Shown in pieces: positions 1 to 8,530 of a stretch of DNA of 64,000 nucleotides. Source of the stretch: an uncultured Collinsella sp. (GTDB lineage: Bacteria; Actinomycetota; Coriobacteriia; Coriobacteriales; Coriobacteriaceae); the NCBI GenBank assembly GCA_958370785.1, contig CATXKN010000001.1, forward strand, positions 248,001 through 312,000. Reading direction: 5' to 3'. A program made the position numbers and the translations under genes. Position 1 is the first letter of the stretch; each line of letters begins with the position of its first letter. The notes under the pieces were generated by a model. The model did no database searches, had not been told where the DNA came from, and saw only the letters and a program-made list of their open reading frames with translations.

Positions 1-975
1 CTTGGAGATGGTGACGGACTTAGCGGTACCGAGCATATCGGCGGTAATGTCAGCGACCTTCACGCCCAGCTCGTCCAGAGCGGCCTGGCCACCGGTGAGG
101 ACGGCGATGTCCTCGAGGATGCGCTTGCGGCGATCGCCGTAGCCCGGAGCCTTGACGGCGCAGACGTTGAGGGCGCCACGGATCTTGTTGAGGACCAGGG
201 TCGGCAGAGCCTCGCCGTCGATGTCCTCAGCGATGATGAGCAGGCCACGGCCAGCGCGCTGGACAGCCTCGAGAACAGGCATGATGTCCTGGACGCTGGA
301 GATCTTCTGGTCGGTGATGAGGATGTACGGATCCTTCATCACGGCCTCCATGCGGTCGTTATCCGTGACGAAGTAAGCGGAGACATAGCCCTTGTCGAAC
401 TGCATGCCCTCGACGGTGTCGATGGTAATGTCGAACGTCTGGGAATCCTCGACGGTGATGACGCCGTCCTTGCCCACGACCTCCATGGCCTCGGCGATCT
501 TCTCGCCAACCTCGGGATCACCAGCGGAGATGGTGCCGACGGAAGCGATCTGCTCCTTGGTCTCGACCGGCTTGGCCTGCTTCTTCATCTCGGCGACGGC
601 GGCGTTGACGGCCTTGTCGATGCCGCGACGGATGGCCAGCGGGTTGGCGCCAGCGGCGACGTTGCGCAGACCGTCGTTGACGATAGCCTGAGCGAGCAGG
701 GTTGCGGTGGTGGTGCCGTCACCCACGGTGTCGTTGGTCTTGGTGGCGACCTCCTTCACCAGCTGAGCGCCCATGTTCTCGATGTTGTCCTCGAGCTCGA
801 TCTCCTTAGCGACGGAAACGCCGTCGTTGGTGATGGTCGGGGCACCGAACGTGCGCTGCAGAGCGACGTAACGGCCCTTGGGGCCCATGGTGACGGTAAC
901 GGCGTCGGCCAGAGTGTTGACGCCCTTGGCGAGCTTGGCGCGGGCATCGGTGTTGAACGTAATGTTCTTTGCCAT
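1..975 (-). CDS. groEL: Chaperonin GroEL (Hsp60), 3' end cut by window edge
   Basis: This is the 60-kDa chaperonin subunit, which forms the double-ring ATP-driven folding chamber with GroES in the cytoplasm. The N-terminal 325 residues are present. They begin MAKNITFNTDARAKLAKGV and carry the ATP-site stretch GDGTTTATLLAQAI and an apical-domain part with ILITDQKISSVQDI. The start is ATG at 973-975, preceded on the coding strand by GGAGG (AGGAGG-type site, 5-8 bases away). The gene follows groES after 96 bases in the same direction, the usual bicistronic order. The C-terminal half, including any terminal GGM tail, lies outside the window. Confidence 0.97.
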   Translation of the reverse strand, partial: MAKNITFNTDARAKLAKGVNTLADAVTVTMGPKGRYVALQRTFGAPTITNDGVSVAKEIELEDNIENMGAQLVKEVATKTNDTVGDGTTTATLLAQAIVNDGLRNVAAGANPLAIRRGIDKAVNAAVAEMKKQAKPVETKEQIASVGTISAGDPEVGEKIAEAMEVVGKDGVITVEDSQTFDITIDTVEGMQFDKGYVSAYFVTDNDRMEAVMKDPYILITDQKISSVQDIMPVLEAVQRAGRGLLIIAEDIDGEALPTLVLNKIRGALNVCAVKAPGYGDRRKRILEDIAVLTGGQAALDELGVKVADITADMLGTAKSVTISK

Positions 976-1071
976 GGTAGGTAATCCTCCAAAAGAAATG
1001 TGACTCGCGTCGCCGCTTCCGAGTCCTATGCGGCGGACGCGTTCAAAGACGAATCAGAGATTCTGACGAGA

Positions 1072-1365
1072 CTAGGCCTCGACGACGGCGTAGATGTCGT
1101 CGGCGCGCATCAGCAGATACTTCTCGCCGTCGACCTTGACCTCGTTGCCACCGAACTTACCGTAGATGACAACGTCGCCGACCTGAACGTCCATGGGGAT
1201 GCGCTCGCCCTTGTCGTTAACCTTACCGGCGCCAACGGCAACGATGGTGCCGCGCTGCGGCTTCTCCTGAGCGTTGCTGGCGATGTACAGACCAGAAGCG
1301 GTTTTCTGCTCGGCCTCGTCGGGCTTGACCAGGACGCGATCTGCAAGCGGCTTCAAAGACGACAT
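1072..1365 (-). CDS. groES: Co-chaperonin GroES (Hsp10)
   Basis: This is the 10-kDa lid of the GroEL chamber. The protein has 97 residues, the family's normal length. It starts MSSLKPLADRVLVKPDEAE, contains the mobile-loop region (EQKTASGLYIASNAQEKP) and ends DIYAVVEA. An upstream in-frame ATG at 1398 exists, but the start at 1365 has a strong AAAGGAGGAAACA site directly in front and matches the family N-terminus. It is first in the groES-groEL pair. I looked for a CIRCE operator (TTAGCACTC-N9-GAGTGCTAA) upstream and found none, so heat-shock control is not visible. Confidence 0.97.
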   Translation of the reverse strand: MSSLKPLADRVLVKPDEAEQKTASGLYIASNAQEKPQRGTIVAVGAGKVNDKGERIPMDVQVGDVVIYGKFGGNEVKVDGEKYLLMRADDIYAVVEA

Positions 1366-1502
1366 GCTTGTTTCCTCCTTTGTGGGCCGCGCGGTCATGC
1401 CGCGCGGGTTAACCCTTTTTGTTTGCGTACGCGTTGAATGGTACCCACGAATGGCGGGTTATACAACACGGAGTCAAAAAATCTTATTTTTTGGCACTTA
1501 GA

Positions 1503-1701
1503 TTTTCTGAATGCCGGGGGATAACTTGGCAGTGGCTCCCGGGGCGGACCGGAGGGCATGAAGTTTGCTGCTCTACAGTCCTGCGCAAGACGGAAAGCAC
1601 ATTAAGTGCTTTCCTTTGCGTGCGGAACTCGCGACAAACTTCATGCCCTCCGGTCCGCCCCGGGAGCCAGGTTGACTAACTCGGGCCCGGCATTCAGAAA
1701 A
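1503..1701. repeat. Very long imperfect hairpin (family D, copy 1)
   Basis: The segment folds on itself almost end to end. The outer arms 1503-1518 and 1686-1701 are perfect complements (16 bp). The inner arms 1533-1567 and 1635-1669 are perfect complements over 35 bp. A 9-bp hairpin sits at the tip (1592-1600 with 1606-1614). There is no coding frame of note. It lies between groES and a family A repeat. Two other long hairpins in this window (53403-53595 and 63297-63414) share the architecture but not the sequence. Confidence 0.85.
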
Positions 1702-1780
1702 GTCAGTGCAGCAAAATGGCGATGCGGATAGCGACATGGGCATGGTTTTCGCCGCGCGCACGGGTCCCCCGGGGAGCACC

Positions 1781-2014
1781 GTGCATTTTTAGGAGTATTC
1801 AGCAGGCCAGGGTAAATGCATACGCGCCGGACATACTTTTTTGGTCCCAAGGATGCTTTCAGCGGGCGGTTTTGGTCGGTGGGCAGACCCCGTTGGAACA
1901 AATGGGCATACTTCGCGCCGTACCAGACCACAAATTGTCATCGAGCTCCGCGATACTACCTGACTGCAGCGGCGCCGGCGGGGCTTGTGTTGCTGAATAC
2001 TCCGTTTTTTGCAC
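1781..2014. repeat. Family A structured repeat, copy 1 (diverged)
   Basis: The unit is bounded by inverted ends. The left end 1781-1804 contains GGAGTATTCAGCA, and the right end 1991-2014 contains its complement TGCTGAATACTCC; both run outward through a T/A-rich stretch to GTGCA. The interior is diverged from the two closely matching copies at 53.6 and 55.9 kb but keeps a GCATAC segment after the left end. It makes up most of the gene-free stretch between groES and the amidohydrolase (1366-2273). I see no protein gene in that stretch. Confidence 0.75.
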
Positions 2015-2122
2015 GGCCCAGGCGGGGGTACATCAGGACCAGAAAGAACATCCCAGTCTATTTATGCAATCTGTAATGGAAAGTATGCAAAACACCAAGA
2101 GACCGCATTGCTGATGTCCAAA

Positions 2123-2162
2123 TTGAGCGCGTGGGGGCAGCGGCGCCCCACCCCACGCTCAA
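2123..2162. repeat. Hairpin between family A repeat and amidohydrolase terminator
   Basis: TTGAGCG and its G-rich extension pair with the C-rich segment ending CACGCTCAA. The structure is GC-rich with no clear T-run on either side. It may be an additional transcription stop or the outer part of the neighbouring repeat. Confidence 0.4.
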
Positions 2163-2207
2163 ATCAAGCAGAGCAGGGACGCTCATAGCGAGTCCCCACC
2201 GATATAC

Positions 2208-2255
2208 AAACGCGGCTCGAGCGCCATCCCAAAATAGGCTGCCCGAGCCGCGTTT
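2208..2255 (-). terminator. Terminator-like hairpin after the amidohydrolase gene
   Basis: AAACGCGGCTCG (2208-2219) pairs perfectly with CGAGCCGCGTTT (2244-2255). On the minus strand it follows the amidohydrolase stop codon by about 20 bases and runs into TTTGTATAT, as expected for intrinsic termination. Confidence 0.7.
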
Positions 2256-2273
2256 AACGGTACGGCATGATTA

Positions 2274-3923
2274 TTAGCGCTCGTAAATCAAGTTACCTGC
2301 CAGATAGGTTGCCTGAACTTTGGTGGCTTGCAGCTCTTGGGGGTCGATGGTGAGCGGGTTTTGGTCCAGGACTACCAGGTCGGCGTATTTGCCGGGCTCT
2401 AGGCTGCCGAGGTTTTGCTCGTCACCTGCTGCGTAGGCGCTGCCCAGGGTGTAGTTGCGCAGAGCTGTAGCCGCGTCGATGCGCTCGCTGGGGAGCCAGC
2501 CGCCCTCGGGCCAGTGGCTGCGGGGGTCTTGGCGCGTGATGGCCGTGTAGAGCACGTTCATGCTGGTAACGGCTGTGATGGGGCTATCGGTACCGAAAGC
2601 TTGACGGATGCCGCGCTGCTTATAGGTCGCAAACGGCCACATGATGCGGCTGCGTTCCAGGCCCAGGTCGCGCTCCGGGCCACCCGGGTCGAGCGTGATG
2701 TGGCAAGGCTGGCTCGAGGCAATGACGTTGAGTTTGCGCAGACGATCGATGTCCTCGGGCAGCAGATTCTCCAGATGCTCAAGCGTGTTATGACCGTGCG
2801 GGGGCAGACCGTAGAGCTCTGCCACCTCCTCAAAGATATCGAGCGCAGCATGGATGGCACCATCGCCGATAACGTGGATGCGCACGGTGTGGCCGCGCTC
2901 GGCTGCCGCCAGAACCAACTTGCGCATGCGCTCGACGGGAACCGTCAGACGACCCTGGTCGCCCGGGAAGCGCGGGTTGGTATAGGGCTCAGTGAGGTAT
3001 GCGGTATGCTCGCTCGACACGCCGTCGAAGAACTGTTTAAAGCCTGGCGCCGAGAGCAGCGCGTTGTTCGCATAGCGGGTCTGGAGTTCTTCCAAGCGCG
3101 ATTGGTCATCCAGCAGCGTGGGAAACAGATGGGCGCGGATGCCCAGCTTGCCGGCGGCCTGCAGCTTGTCGTAAACATCGTCGCGAATAAAGTCACAGCC
3201 CGGCATGGGCATGAGCGACATATCGCAGATCGAGGTGATGCCTTGCTCGGCCATACGCTTCATCTGGACGGCGTAAGCGCTCTCGATGCGGTCCTCGCCC
3301 AGCCACTCAAGACAGCGCGGCAGCAGCCGCATGGCCGCAGCCTCGTGAGCGATACCTGTGAGTTCGCCATTTGCATCCTTGTCGTAGCTGCCACCCGCCG
3401 GAGGCTCGCTGTCGCGCGTCACGCCGAGGGCTTCGAGTGCGCGGCTGTTGAGCCACAGGGTATGCCCATCGCCCGAATACATAACACAGGGGCGATCGGG
3501 GAAGGCGGCGTCGAGGGAAGCCTTGGTAGGGTGCTCGGGCGGATCCCAGCGGTAATCGCGCCAGCCCTGGGTCACGACCCAGGCGTCATCGGGCAAGCCT
3601 TGGGAAAACTCGAGCGCATGCTGCACCAGTGCCGCCTCTGACGTGCCCATATCCATGAGCATGTACGGCGAGGAACCGACCGAGGTATGGAAGAAGTGCA
3701 GGTGCGCATCATGGAAACCGGGGCAGATAAATTGTTCGCCGTAATCGACCACCGGCGTGGCGGCAGGGGCGGCGGCAACCACGTCATCGGGTGCGCCGAC
3801 CGCGACGATGCGATCGCCCGCAATGGCAATCGCCAGCTCGCGGGCGGTATCGATGCCGTCTTGGGCGGTAAAAACGTTCTTGGAGCGGATAATCCGATCG
3901 ATATGTTGCATGGGCATCCCCAT
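2274..3923 (-). CDS. YtcJ-like metal-dependent amidohydrolase
   Basis: This is a member of the amidohydrolase superfamily (Amidohydro_3, YtcJ type), cytosolic enzymes that hydrolyse C-N bonds on a metal centre; the substrate is not predictable here. About 549 residues, normal for the family. The metal-binding HxH lies in HDAHLHFFH near residue 65. Other superfamily histidines are in VRIHVIGDGA and HNTLEHLENL, and the terminal aspartate region is AFGTDSPI. The C-terminus (EPGKYADLVVLDQNP) is the typical closing beta-sandwich. The start is uncertain among three in-frame ATGs (3923, 3917, 3911). The frame stays open far upstream, but that part is antisense to the divergent M20 gene and is rejected. 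Confidence 0.85.
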   Translation of the reverse strand: MGMPMQHIDRIIRSKNVFTAQDGIDTARELAIAIAGDRIVAVGAPDDVVAAAPAATPVVDYGEQFICPGFHDAHLHFFHTSVGSSPYMLMDMGTSEAALVQHALEFSQGLPDDAWVVTQGWRDYRWDPPEHPTKASLDAAFPDRPCVMYSGDGHTLWLNSRALEALGVTRDSEPPAGGSYDKDANGELTGIAHEAAAMRLLPRCLEWLGEDRIESAYAVQMKRMAEQGITSICDMSLMPMPGCDFIRDDVYDKLQAAGKLGIRAHLFPTLLDDQSRLEELQTRYANNALLSAPGFKQFFDGVSSEHTAYLTEPYTNPRFPGDQGRLTVPVERMRKLVLAAAERGHTVRIHVIGDGAIHAALDIFEEVAELYGLPPHGHNTLEHLENLLPEDIDRLRKLNVIASSQPCHITLDPGGPERDLGLERSRIMWPFATYKQRGIRQAFGTDSPITAVTSMNVLYTAITRQDPRSHWPEGGWLPSERIDAATALRNYTLGSAYAAGDEQNLGSLEPGKYADLVVLDQNPLTIDPQELQATKVQATYLAGNLIYER

Positions 3924-4079
3924 CTCTGGCAGGAAATTCAACACCCCCGAGTGTACTCCCCCGCCCTTGCAACAAAACCCCAAGCGGCAAACGGCAACTT
4001 TACCAGCCCTAGCGGCAGGTGGCATACTGGAGAGAGCCTGTACGATTTTGCGATCGAGCCAACAAGGAGCAAATCGACC

Positions 4080-5543
4080 ATGACGAAGACCAAGGCACAG
4101 CAGATTATGGCGGCAACCGAGGTTCGCGCGGCAGACGACGTCACCGCGGCCATCCAGGATATCGCCGCCGAGTTTGAACCCTACATCATCAAGCAGCGCC
4201 GGCACTTCCATAAGCACCCGGAGCTGAGCCTTGCCGAGGAGCGCACGACTTCCGACATCGCCAACCAGCTCGACGCCATGAATATCCCCTACGAGCGTCC
4301 GCTCAAGACGGGCCTGGTGGCGACGCTTCGCGGTACCGCGCCGGATGCCTACCGCGAGGACGGCACGCCGCGCCGCCGTATCCTGCTGCGCGCCGATATC
4401 GACGCTCTGCCTGTCACCGAGCAGACCGGCGAGGAGTTCGCCAGCGTCAACGAGGGCTGCATGCACGCCTGCGGTCACGACTGCCATATCGCCATGATGC
4501 TCGGCACGCTGCAGATTCTGCGCCACATGACCGATGACATCCACGGCGAAATTCGCATCGTTTTCCAGCCCAGCGAGGAAAACGGCCAGGGCGCCAAACT
4601 CATGATCGGCACGGGTGTGCTCGACGGCGTCGACGGCGCCTACGCCGCGCACATCTGGAGCGAGGTCGACGCCGGCACCGTAAGCTGCGAGCCCGGCCCA
4701 CGCATGGCAAACACCGACTGGTTCCGCATCGACGTCCGCGGCACCTCGTGCCATGGCGCCATGCCCCAGCGCGGCCACGACGCCGTTATGGTTGCCGCCG
4801 AAATCGTCAACGCCCTGCAGACCATCGTCTCGCGCGAGATTAGCCCCTACGAACCTGCCGTCATCACCGTCGGCGAGCTGCATGGCGGCACCGCGCGCAA
4901 CGTTATCGCCGGCACGGCGTACCTCGCCGGCACGGTGCGCACCTATGGCGACAAGACGCATGAGGAGATGCCCGAGCTTATGCGCCGCATCGTGGAGCAC
5001 ACCGCGGCTGCTCTGGGCGCCGAGGCCGAGCTCACCGACTACACCATCGCCAACTACAAGGTCGAAAACGATGCCGCCTCGAGCGAACGCTGCCGCCAAG
5101 CTGTGCTCAAGTGCCTGGGTCCCGCGAGCGAGGGCCATTACCGCGGCACGCTTTCGGGCGAGGACTTCTCGGAGTATCTGCGCCGCGTACCGGGCGTGCT
5201 CGCTTTTGTTGGCACGCGCAACCCCCAGATTGGCGCCACCTATGCCCAGCACTCCTGCTTCTATAAGATCGACGAGAGCGTGCTCGCCAAGGGCTCCATG
5301 GTAGCCGCTCAGTATGCCATCGACTTTTTGGCCGAGCCCACGCAAGAAGAGCTCGACGGCCCCACGATCGCCGCGGTTGCCGAGACCAATCCCGACCTGG
5401 CAGCCAAGCTGCGCTCTGCCAAGGCAACGGCCGCCGAGGCCCGCGACGCCGTGCACGACGCCCGCACCGCCCGCCATGCCGCCATCAAGGGCATTCACGA
5501 TGCCCGTGCCGCCGCTCGCCACGAGGAGAAGCGCGACGAGTAG
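4080..5543 (+). CDS. M20 family amidohydrolase (N-acyl-amino-acid hydrolase type)
   Basis: This is a zinc-dependent peptidase M20/M20D enzyme of the kind that deacylates N-acyl amino acids (hippurate, IAA-conjugate or N-acetyl-diaminopimelate type). The precise substrate is unknown. Metal and catalytic motifs are RADIDALPV near residue 103, HACGHDCH near 135 and FQPSEENGQGA near 163. It ends in an unusual Ala/Arg-rich helical tail of about 60 residues after the normal fold end (FLAEP). The start ATG at 4080 has AAGGAG 10 bases upstream; the longer open frame from 3687 overlaps the divergent amidohydrolase and lacks a ribosome site. A bidirectional terminator follows. Confidence 0.88.
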   Translation: MTKTKAQQIMAATEVRAADDVTAAIQDIAAEFEPYIIKQRRHFHKHPELSLAEERTTSDIANQLDAMNIPYERPLKTGLVATLRGTAPDAYREDGTPRRRILLRADIDALPVTEQTGEEFASVNEGCMHACGHDCHIAMMLGTLQILRHMTDDIHGEIRIVFQPSEENGQGAKLMIGTGVLDGVDGAYAAHIWSEVDAGTVSCEPGPRMANTDWFRIDVRGTSCHGAMPQRGHDAVMVAAEIVNALQTIVSREISPYEPAVITVGELHGGTARNVIAGTAYLAGTVRTYGDKTHEEMPELMRRIVEHTAAALGAEAELTDYTIANYKVENDAASSERCRQAVLKCLGPASEGHYRGTLSGEDFSEYLRRVPGVLAFVGTRNPQIGATYAQHSCFYKIDESVLAKGSMVAAQYAIDFLAEPTQEELDGPTIAAVAETNPDLAAKLRSAKATAAEARDAVHDARTARHAAIKGIHDARAAARHEEKRDE

Positions 5544-5578
5544 CCGTCACGCCCACCCATAACAACCTAGCTAGAGCA

Positions 5579-5617
5579 AAGCGGGGGCGAACGTTATCTC
5601 AACGTTCGCCCCCGCTT
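5579..5617. terminator. Bidirectional terminator between convergent genes
   Basis: The 15-bp perfect stem GCGGGGGCGAACGTT / AACGTTCGCCCCCGC has a 5-base loop and is flanked by AA and TT. It sits between the stop of the M20 gene (+) and the stop of the DUF2752 gene (-). Confidence 0.8.
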
Positions 5618-5649
5618 ATGTGTCGACCGCTTTTCTAGCGCGTCCTCCG

Positions 5650-6186
5650 TCACGACAGGTAAGAGTGAAGAATGGTGAGCCAGCGTGGGGTTTCGAAGTG
5701 GATGATATCGGTGGGAACTCCGGCGGGAGCGTGACCACCAAAGAGCAGGCCCGCGTCTGCCGGGTTGATAAGGCGCACGATCCATACGGCAACGACCAGC
5801 ACGCACAGAACAATAACCGCAATGTCGATGCCGCGCTTTAGCTTGCTCGACGTCACCTCCTCGCGCACGAACGCGAGCACAAACGCAATCGGCACCACCC
5901 AAAACAGCGGATGGTAGGCAAAGGCCGCCGCAAAATCGAGGCGCAGTGCTGCCAGCCAGGCCCTCGTCATGCCACATCCCGGACAGGGAATGCCCGTCAT
6001 CAGGCGAAACACGCAGCCGATATCGAGCAGGTAGAGTGCGAGCCAGGCGACAAAGAGCGCGCCGATGCAAGAAAGGGCGCGGCGAATGAGTTCCGCCGCG
6101 CCCTTATGTCCCTGGGAGCTGTTCACGCCGCTCTTATCGTTAGGCACGAGCGCCAAGACGGACGTTATAAGCCGTTGCCATGGCAT
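5650..6186 (-). CDS. DUF2752 membrane protein
   Basis: A small integral membrane protein, about 178 residues from the first ATG, with three predicted membrane helices. It carries the DUF2752 signature FRLMTGIPCPGCGMTRAW (Cys-x-x-Cys after the first helix). The function of the family is not established. From this ATG it overlaps the upstream zinc-ribbon gene by 47 bases. A GTG that overlaps the upstream stop codon (near 6147, reading V-P-N-D-K) would give a shorter, translationally coupled protein and may be the true start. Neither start has a clear ribosome site. The gene ends at a bidirectional terminator. Confidence 0.75.
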   Translation of the reverse strand: MPWQRLITSVLALVPNDKSGVNSSQGHKGAAELIRRALSCIGALFVAWLALYLLDIGCVFRLMTGIPCPGCGMTRAWLAALRLDFAAAFAYHPLFWVVPIAFVLAFVREEVTSSKLKRGIDIAVIVLCVLVVAVWIVRLINPADAGLLFGGHAPAGVPTDIIHFETPRWLTILHSYLS

Positions 6187-6805
6187 TGGTATTCTTGATG
6201 ATGATGTTCATGGCAAAGATGGGGCCAAGGCCGCACAGCAGCGCGCCGACGATCTGCCACATAAGAACGGTGGTACCGTTCTCCTGGAACATCAGGCCAT
6301 AACGAGGAGCATTAGCCTGCAGGCGGTTGCCGATCTTGTAGTACCAGTAGAGTGCGTAGAAGCCGCAGGTCACGAACGACAGCAGGATAAATGCTGCCAG
6401 ACCCGGCGTGGAATCGCCGTCGTCCTGGCACATGACATTGATGTCGCGGGCGAGGCAATAGAGGAAGTAATATGAATAGATGCCGCAGGTCACGATGGAA
6501 AGCAGGAGCCAGCCGATCACGCCACGGTCGGTTTTAATCGGAGCATAGCCCATCGGGGCAGGTGCAGGCTGCTGAGCATACTGCTGCTGACCGGTGTACT
6601 GCTGCTGGCCGGCGTACTGCTGCTGAGGCTGAGGCTGAACTGCCTGAACCGGAGTGGGCTGAATCTGCGTGGGCTGCGGAGCAGGCTGGGGCTGAGGTGC
6701 AGGCTGCGGAGCAGGAGCAGCGGAAGCGGCACCGACGGCAGAACCGCAGACTGGGCAGAATTTGGCATCATCCGAAATGGGAGAACCACAAGTGGGACAG
6801 AACAT
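6140..6805 (-). CDS. Zinc-ribbon DUF4234 membrane protein
   Basis: 221 residues in three parts. The N-terminal zinc ribbon reads MFCPTCGSPI then FCPVCGS (four cysteines). A Pro/Gln-rich linker of about 60 residues follows, with QQYAGQQQYTGQQQYAQQ-type repeats. The C-terminal DUF4234 membrane domain has about four helices. The start ATG is preceded by AAGGAGAAGCTT. The family has no proven function; the architecture suggests a membrane protein with a cytosolic metal-binding head. It is followed by an overlapping DUF2752 gene, and a second zinc-ribbon membrane gene lies just upstream on the same strand. Confidence 0.8.
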   Translation of the reverse strand: MFCPTCGSPISDDAKFCPVCGSAVGAASAAPAPQPAPQPQPAPQPTQIQPTPVQAVQPQPQQQYAGQQQYTGQQQYAQQPAPAPMGYAPIKTDRGVIGWLLLSIVTCGIYSYYFLYCLARDINVMCQDDGDSTPGLAAFILLSFVTCGFYALYWYYKIGNRLQANAPRYGLMFQENGTTVLMWQIVGALLCGLGPIFAMNIIIKNTNAMATAYNVRLGARA

Positions 6806-6954
6806 AAGCTTCTCCTTTTCCTAAGGCGTTGCACGCCTTCAAACCTTACGCGTCTATGTTCTCAACAATAGCCGCGACGTTGTTGCGCAACATTGACCAA
6901 TTTCCGAGAAATTTTGCTGCAACCGTTTTCACGGGCATTTTCTTGCTTTCGCAG

Positions 6955-6992
6955 TAGAAAAAGGCACCCCGGGCTCAGTTGCCCAGGGCGCC
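6955..6992 (-). terminator. Terminator after the DUF4013 gene
   Basis: GGCACCCCGGGC (6963-6974) pairs, with wobble, with GCCCAGGGCGCC (6981-6992). On the minus strand the stem is followed by TTTTTCT, immediately after the stop of the zinc-ribbon DUF4013 gene. Confidence 0.75.
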
Positions 6993-7000
6993 TCGACCGA

Positions 7001-8380
7001 CTATTCGGTTTGATTGTTTTCGGCAGCAGGATTATCGCCCGGCTCATCCGCCGGCGTGGCAACGGCATCCCAATCGGGCTCCGCAGGCGTCGCCTCGGGC
7101 GTCGGTGCGGGTGCAGGCGCGGGTGCAGGGGCAGGTGCCGGAGCAGGTGCAGGCGCGGGTGCAGGGGCAGGTGCAGGAGCAGGTGCCGGAGCAGGTGCAG
7201 CACCAGCGGCGGCCGTGGGATTGAATCCCGCAGGAGTAGGCTTCTTCTCACCCGGGAGCACAAACGTCAGGACGTCGTCGGTATCCTCGTCGGACCACTC
7301 GCTGGCATGGCGTGCCGCCCAATAGCCAACGGCGCGATACTTGAGCATCTTGCCAAACACAGTCAGGAACACCGTGACAAAGGCAACAATCATCAAGAAC
7401 AGAATGAGCGTGATGCCGCCGCCCGTGATGATTGCCTCGAGACCCGAAGGACGAGAATAGTAGCCGTAGTAGCCATAGCTGCTAATGCCCAGCGCGGCAA
7501 CAAAGCTAAAGATGGCGGTGAAGATCCACGTGATGATGTGCGACACGATGCCCGTCAAAAACTCGGGGAGAATCGAGGCGCAGAACAGCTTGCCCAGGTT
7601 GGCCTTATAGGACTTCCAAACCTTCTCAAGCGAAAACGCGCTTTCCACGCGGCCGGCGACTGCAAAGTGCATCACAGCGGCATCGCCAAACATCTTAAAC
7701 AGAATGCCCAGCACCAGCGAAACAATCACAGCAAAGACGAGCAGACCCATCGACCCAACAAGCGCGCCCTCGAGACCGCGCGACCCGTAAAAATAATACG
7801 AACCGACAGTGCCGATCACAGCGCTCTCGATCGCCGAAAGCACCACGCCAATCACCGGGATAACGGCGATGAACTCGAGCACGCCTGTAATGACAGACGA
7901 GAAAATGCCCAGGCCAAATGAGGTCGAGCGCAGCAGCGGACGCTCCATGCCGTTATCATCCTTGAGCGACAGGTCACGACCCCACTCGATGGCAAAGCCC
8001 GCGCCGCACACGCTTGCCACGTACGCGAGCAAAAAGCCAATGGCCGCTGCGATACCGCCGATAACGGGGATAAACAGCACCAGCACCGAGACAACACAGA
8101 TCAGCGCCGGCAAAAAGGCGATTTGGCATACGCGAACCAAGGCGCCGGGAACCTTAAGCATGTCGTTGAAGGCCTGAGCCATGCAACCCTTGGGCGCGTT
8201 CATAGCCGGCTGGGGCGCAACGAGCGGCTGCGGCTGCGGCTGGGCAAACGGCTGACCCTGCGGCTGAGGTTGAGCTTGCGGAGCGGGACCGGCGGCCTTG
8301 ACCTCGGTATTAGGGGCACCGCACACGCCGCAGAACTTGTCGTTATCGCCCATGGGGGCGCCACACTGCGAACAGAACAT
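7001..8380 (-). CDS. Zinc-ribbon DUF4013 membrane protein with Ala-Pro tail
   Basis: About 459 residues. The N-terminal zinc ribbon reads MFCSQCGAPM then FCGVCGA. A Pro/Gln linker leads to a DUF4013-type domain with roughly seven membrane helices (residues 70-370). A C-terminal region follows with an Ala-Pro dipeptide repeat of about 35 residues (DNA about 7092-7200) and an acidic end. The ATG at 8380 is chosen because GAAGGG lies nine bases upstream; an in-frame ATG three codons earlier abuts that site too closely. Function unknown. The shared zinc-ribbon head with the next gene suggests related roles. Confidence 0.8.
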   Translation of the reverse strand: MFCSQCGAPMGDNDKFCGVCGAPNTEVKAAGPAPQAQPQPQGQPFAQPQPQPLVAPQPAMNAPKGCMAQAFNDMLKVPGALVRVCQIAFLPALICVVSVLVLFIPVIGGIAAAIGFLLAYVASVCGAGFAIEWGRDLSLKDDNGMERPLLRSTSFGLGIFSSVITGVLEFIAVIPVIGVVLSAIESAVIGTVGSYYFYGSRGLEGALVGSMGLLVFAVIVSLVLGILFKMFGDAAVMHFAVAGRVESAFSLEKVWKSYKANLGKLFCASILPEFLTGIVSHIITWIFTAIFSFVAALGISSYGYYGYYSRPSGLEAIITGGGITLILFLMIVAFVTVFLTVFGKMLKYRAVGYWAARHASEWSDEDTDDVLTFVLPGEKKPTPAGFNPTAAAGAAPAPAPAPAPAPAPAPAPAPAPAPAPAPAPAPTPEATPAEPDWDAVATPADEPGDNPAAENNQTE

Positions 8381-8530
8381 CGAAATCATCCCTTCGTATC
8401 TAGAGCGAATCACCTGGATCGCAAACGATGTCTTTGGCATCATTATCGCCCAATATGGGGACAAATACCCCAAGATGACCGATTTGCAACGCAGCCGGTT
8501 TTATTCAATGATTCGAAGGATATATCCGCG

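Noticed and set aside
1480..1520. Possible CIRCE heat-shock operator before groES (TTGGCACTT near 1492)
   Set aside because: Only one half-site is partly similar; the second half with nine-base spacing is missing. The similarity comes from the outer arm of the long hairpin.
2415..3641. 408-codon plus-strand frame opposite the amidohydrolase
   Set aside because: It lies antisense to a gene with clear metal-binding motifs and has no family resemblance.
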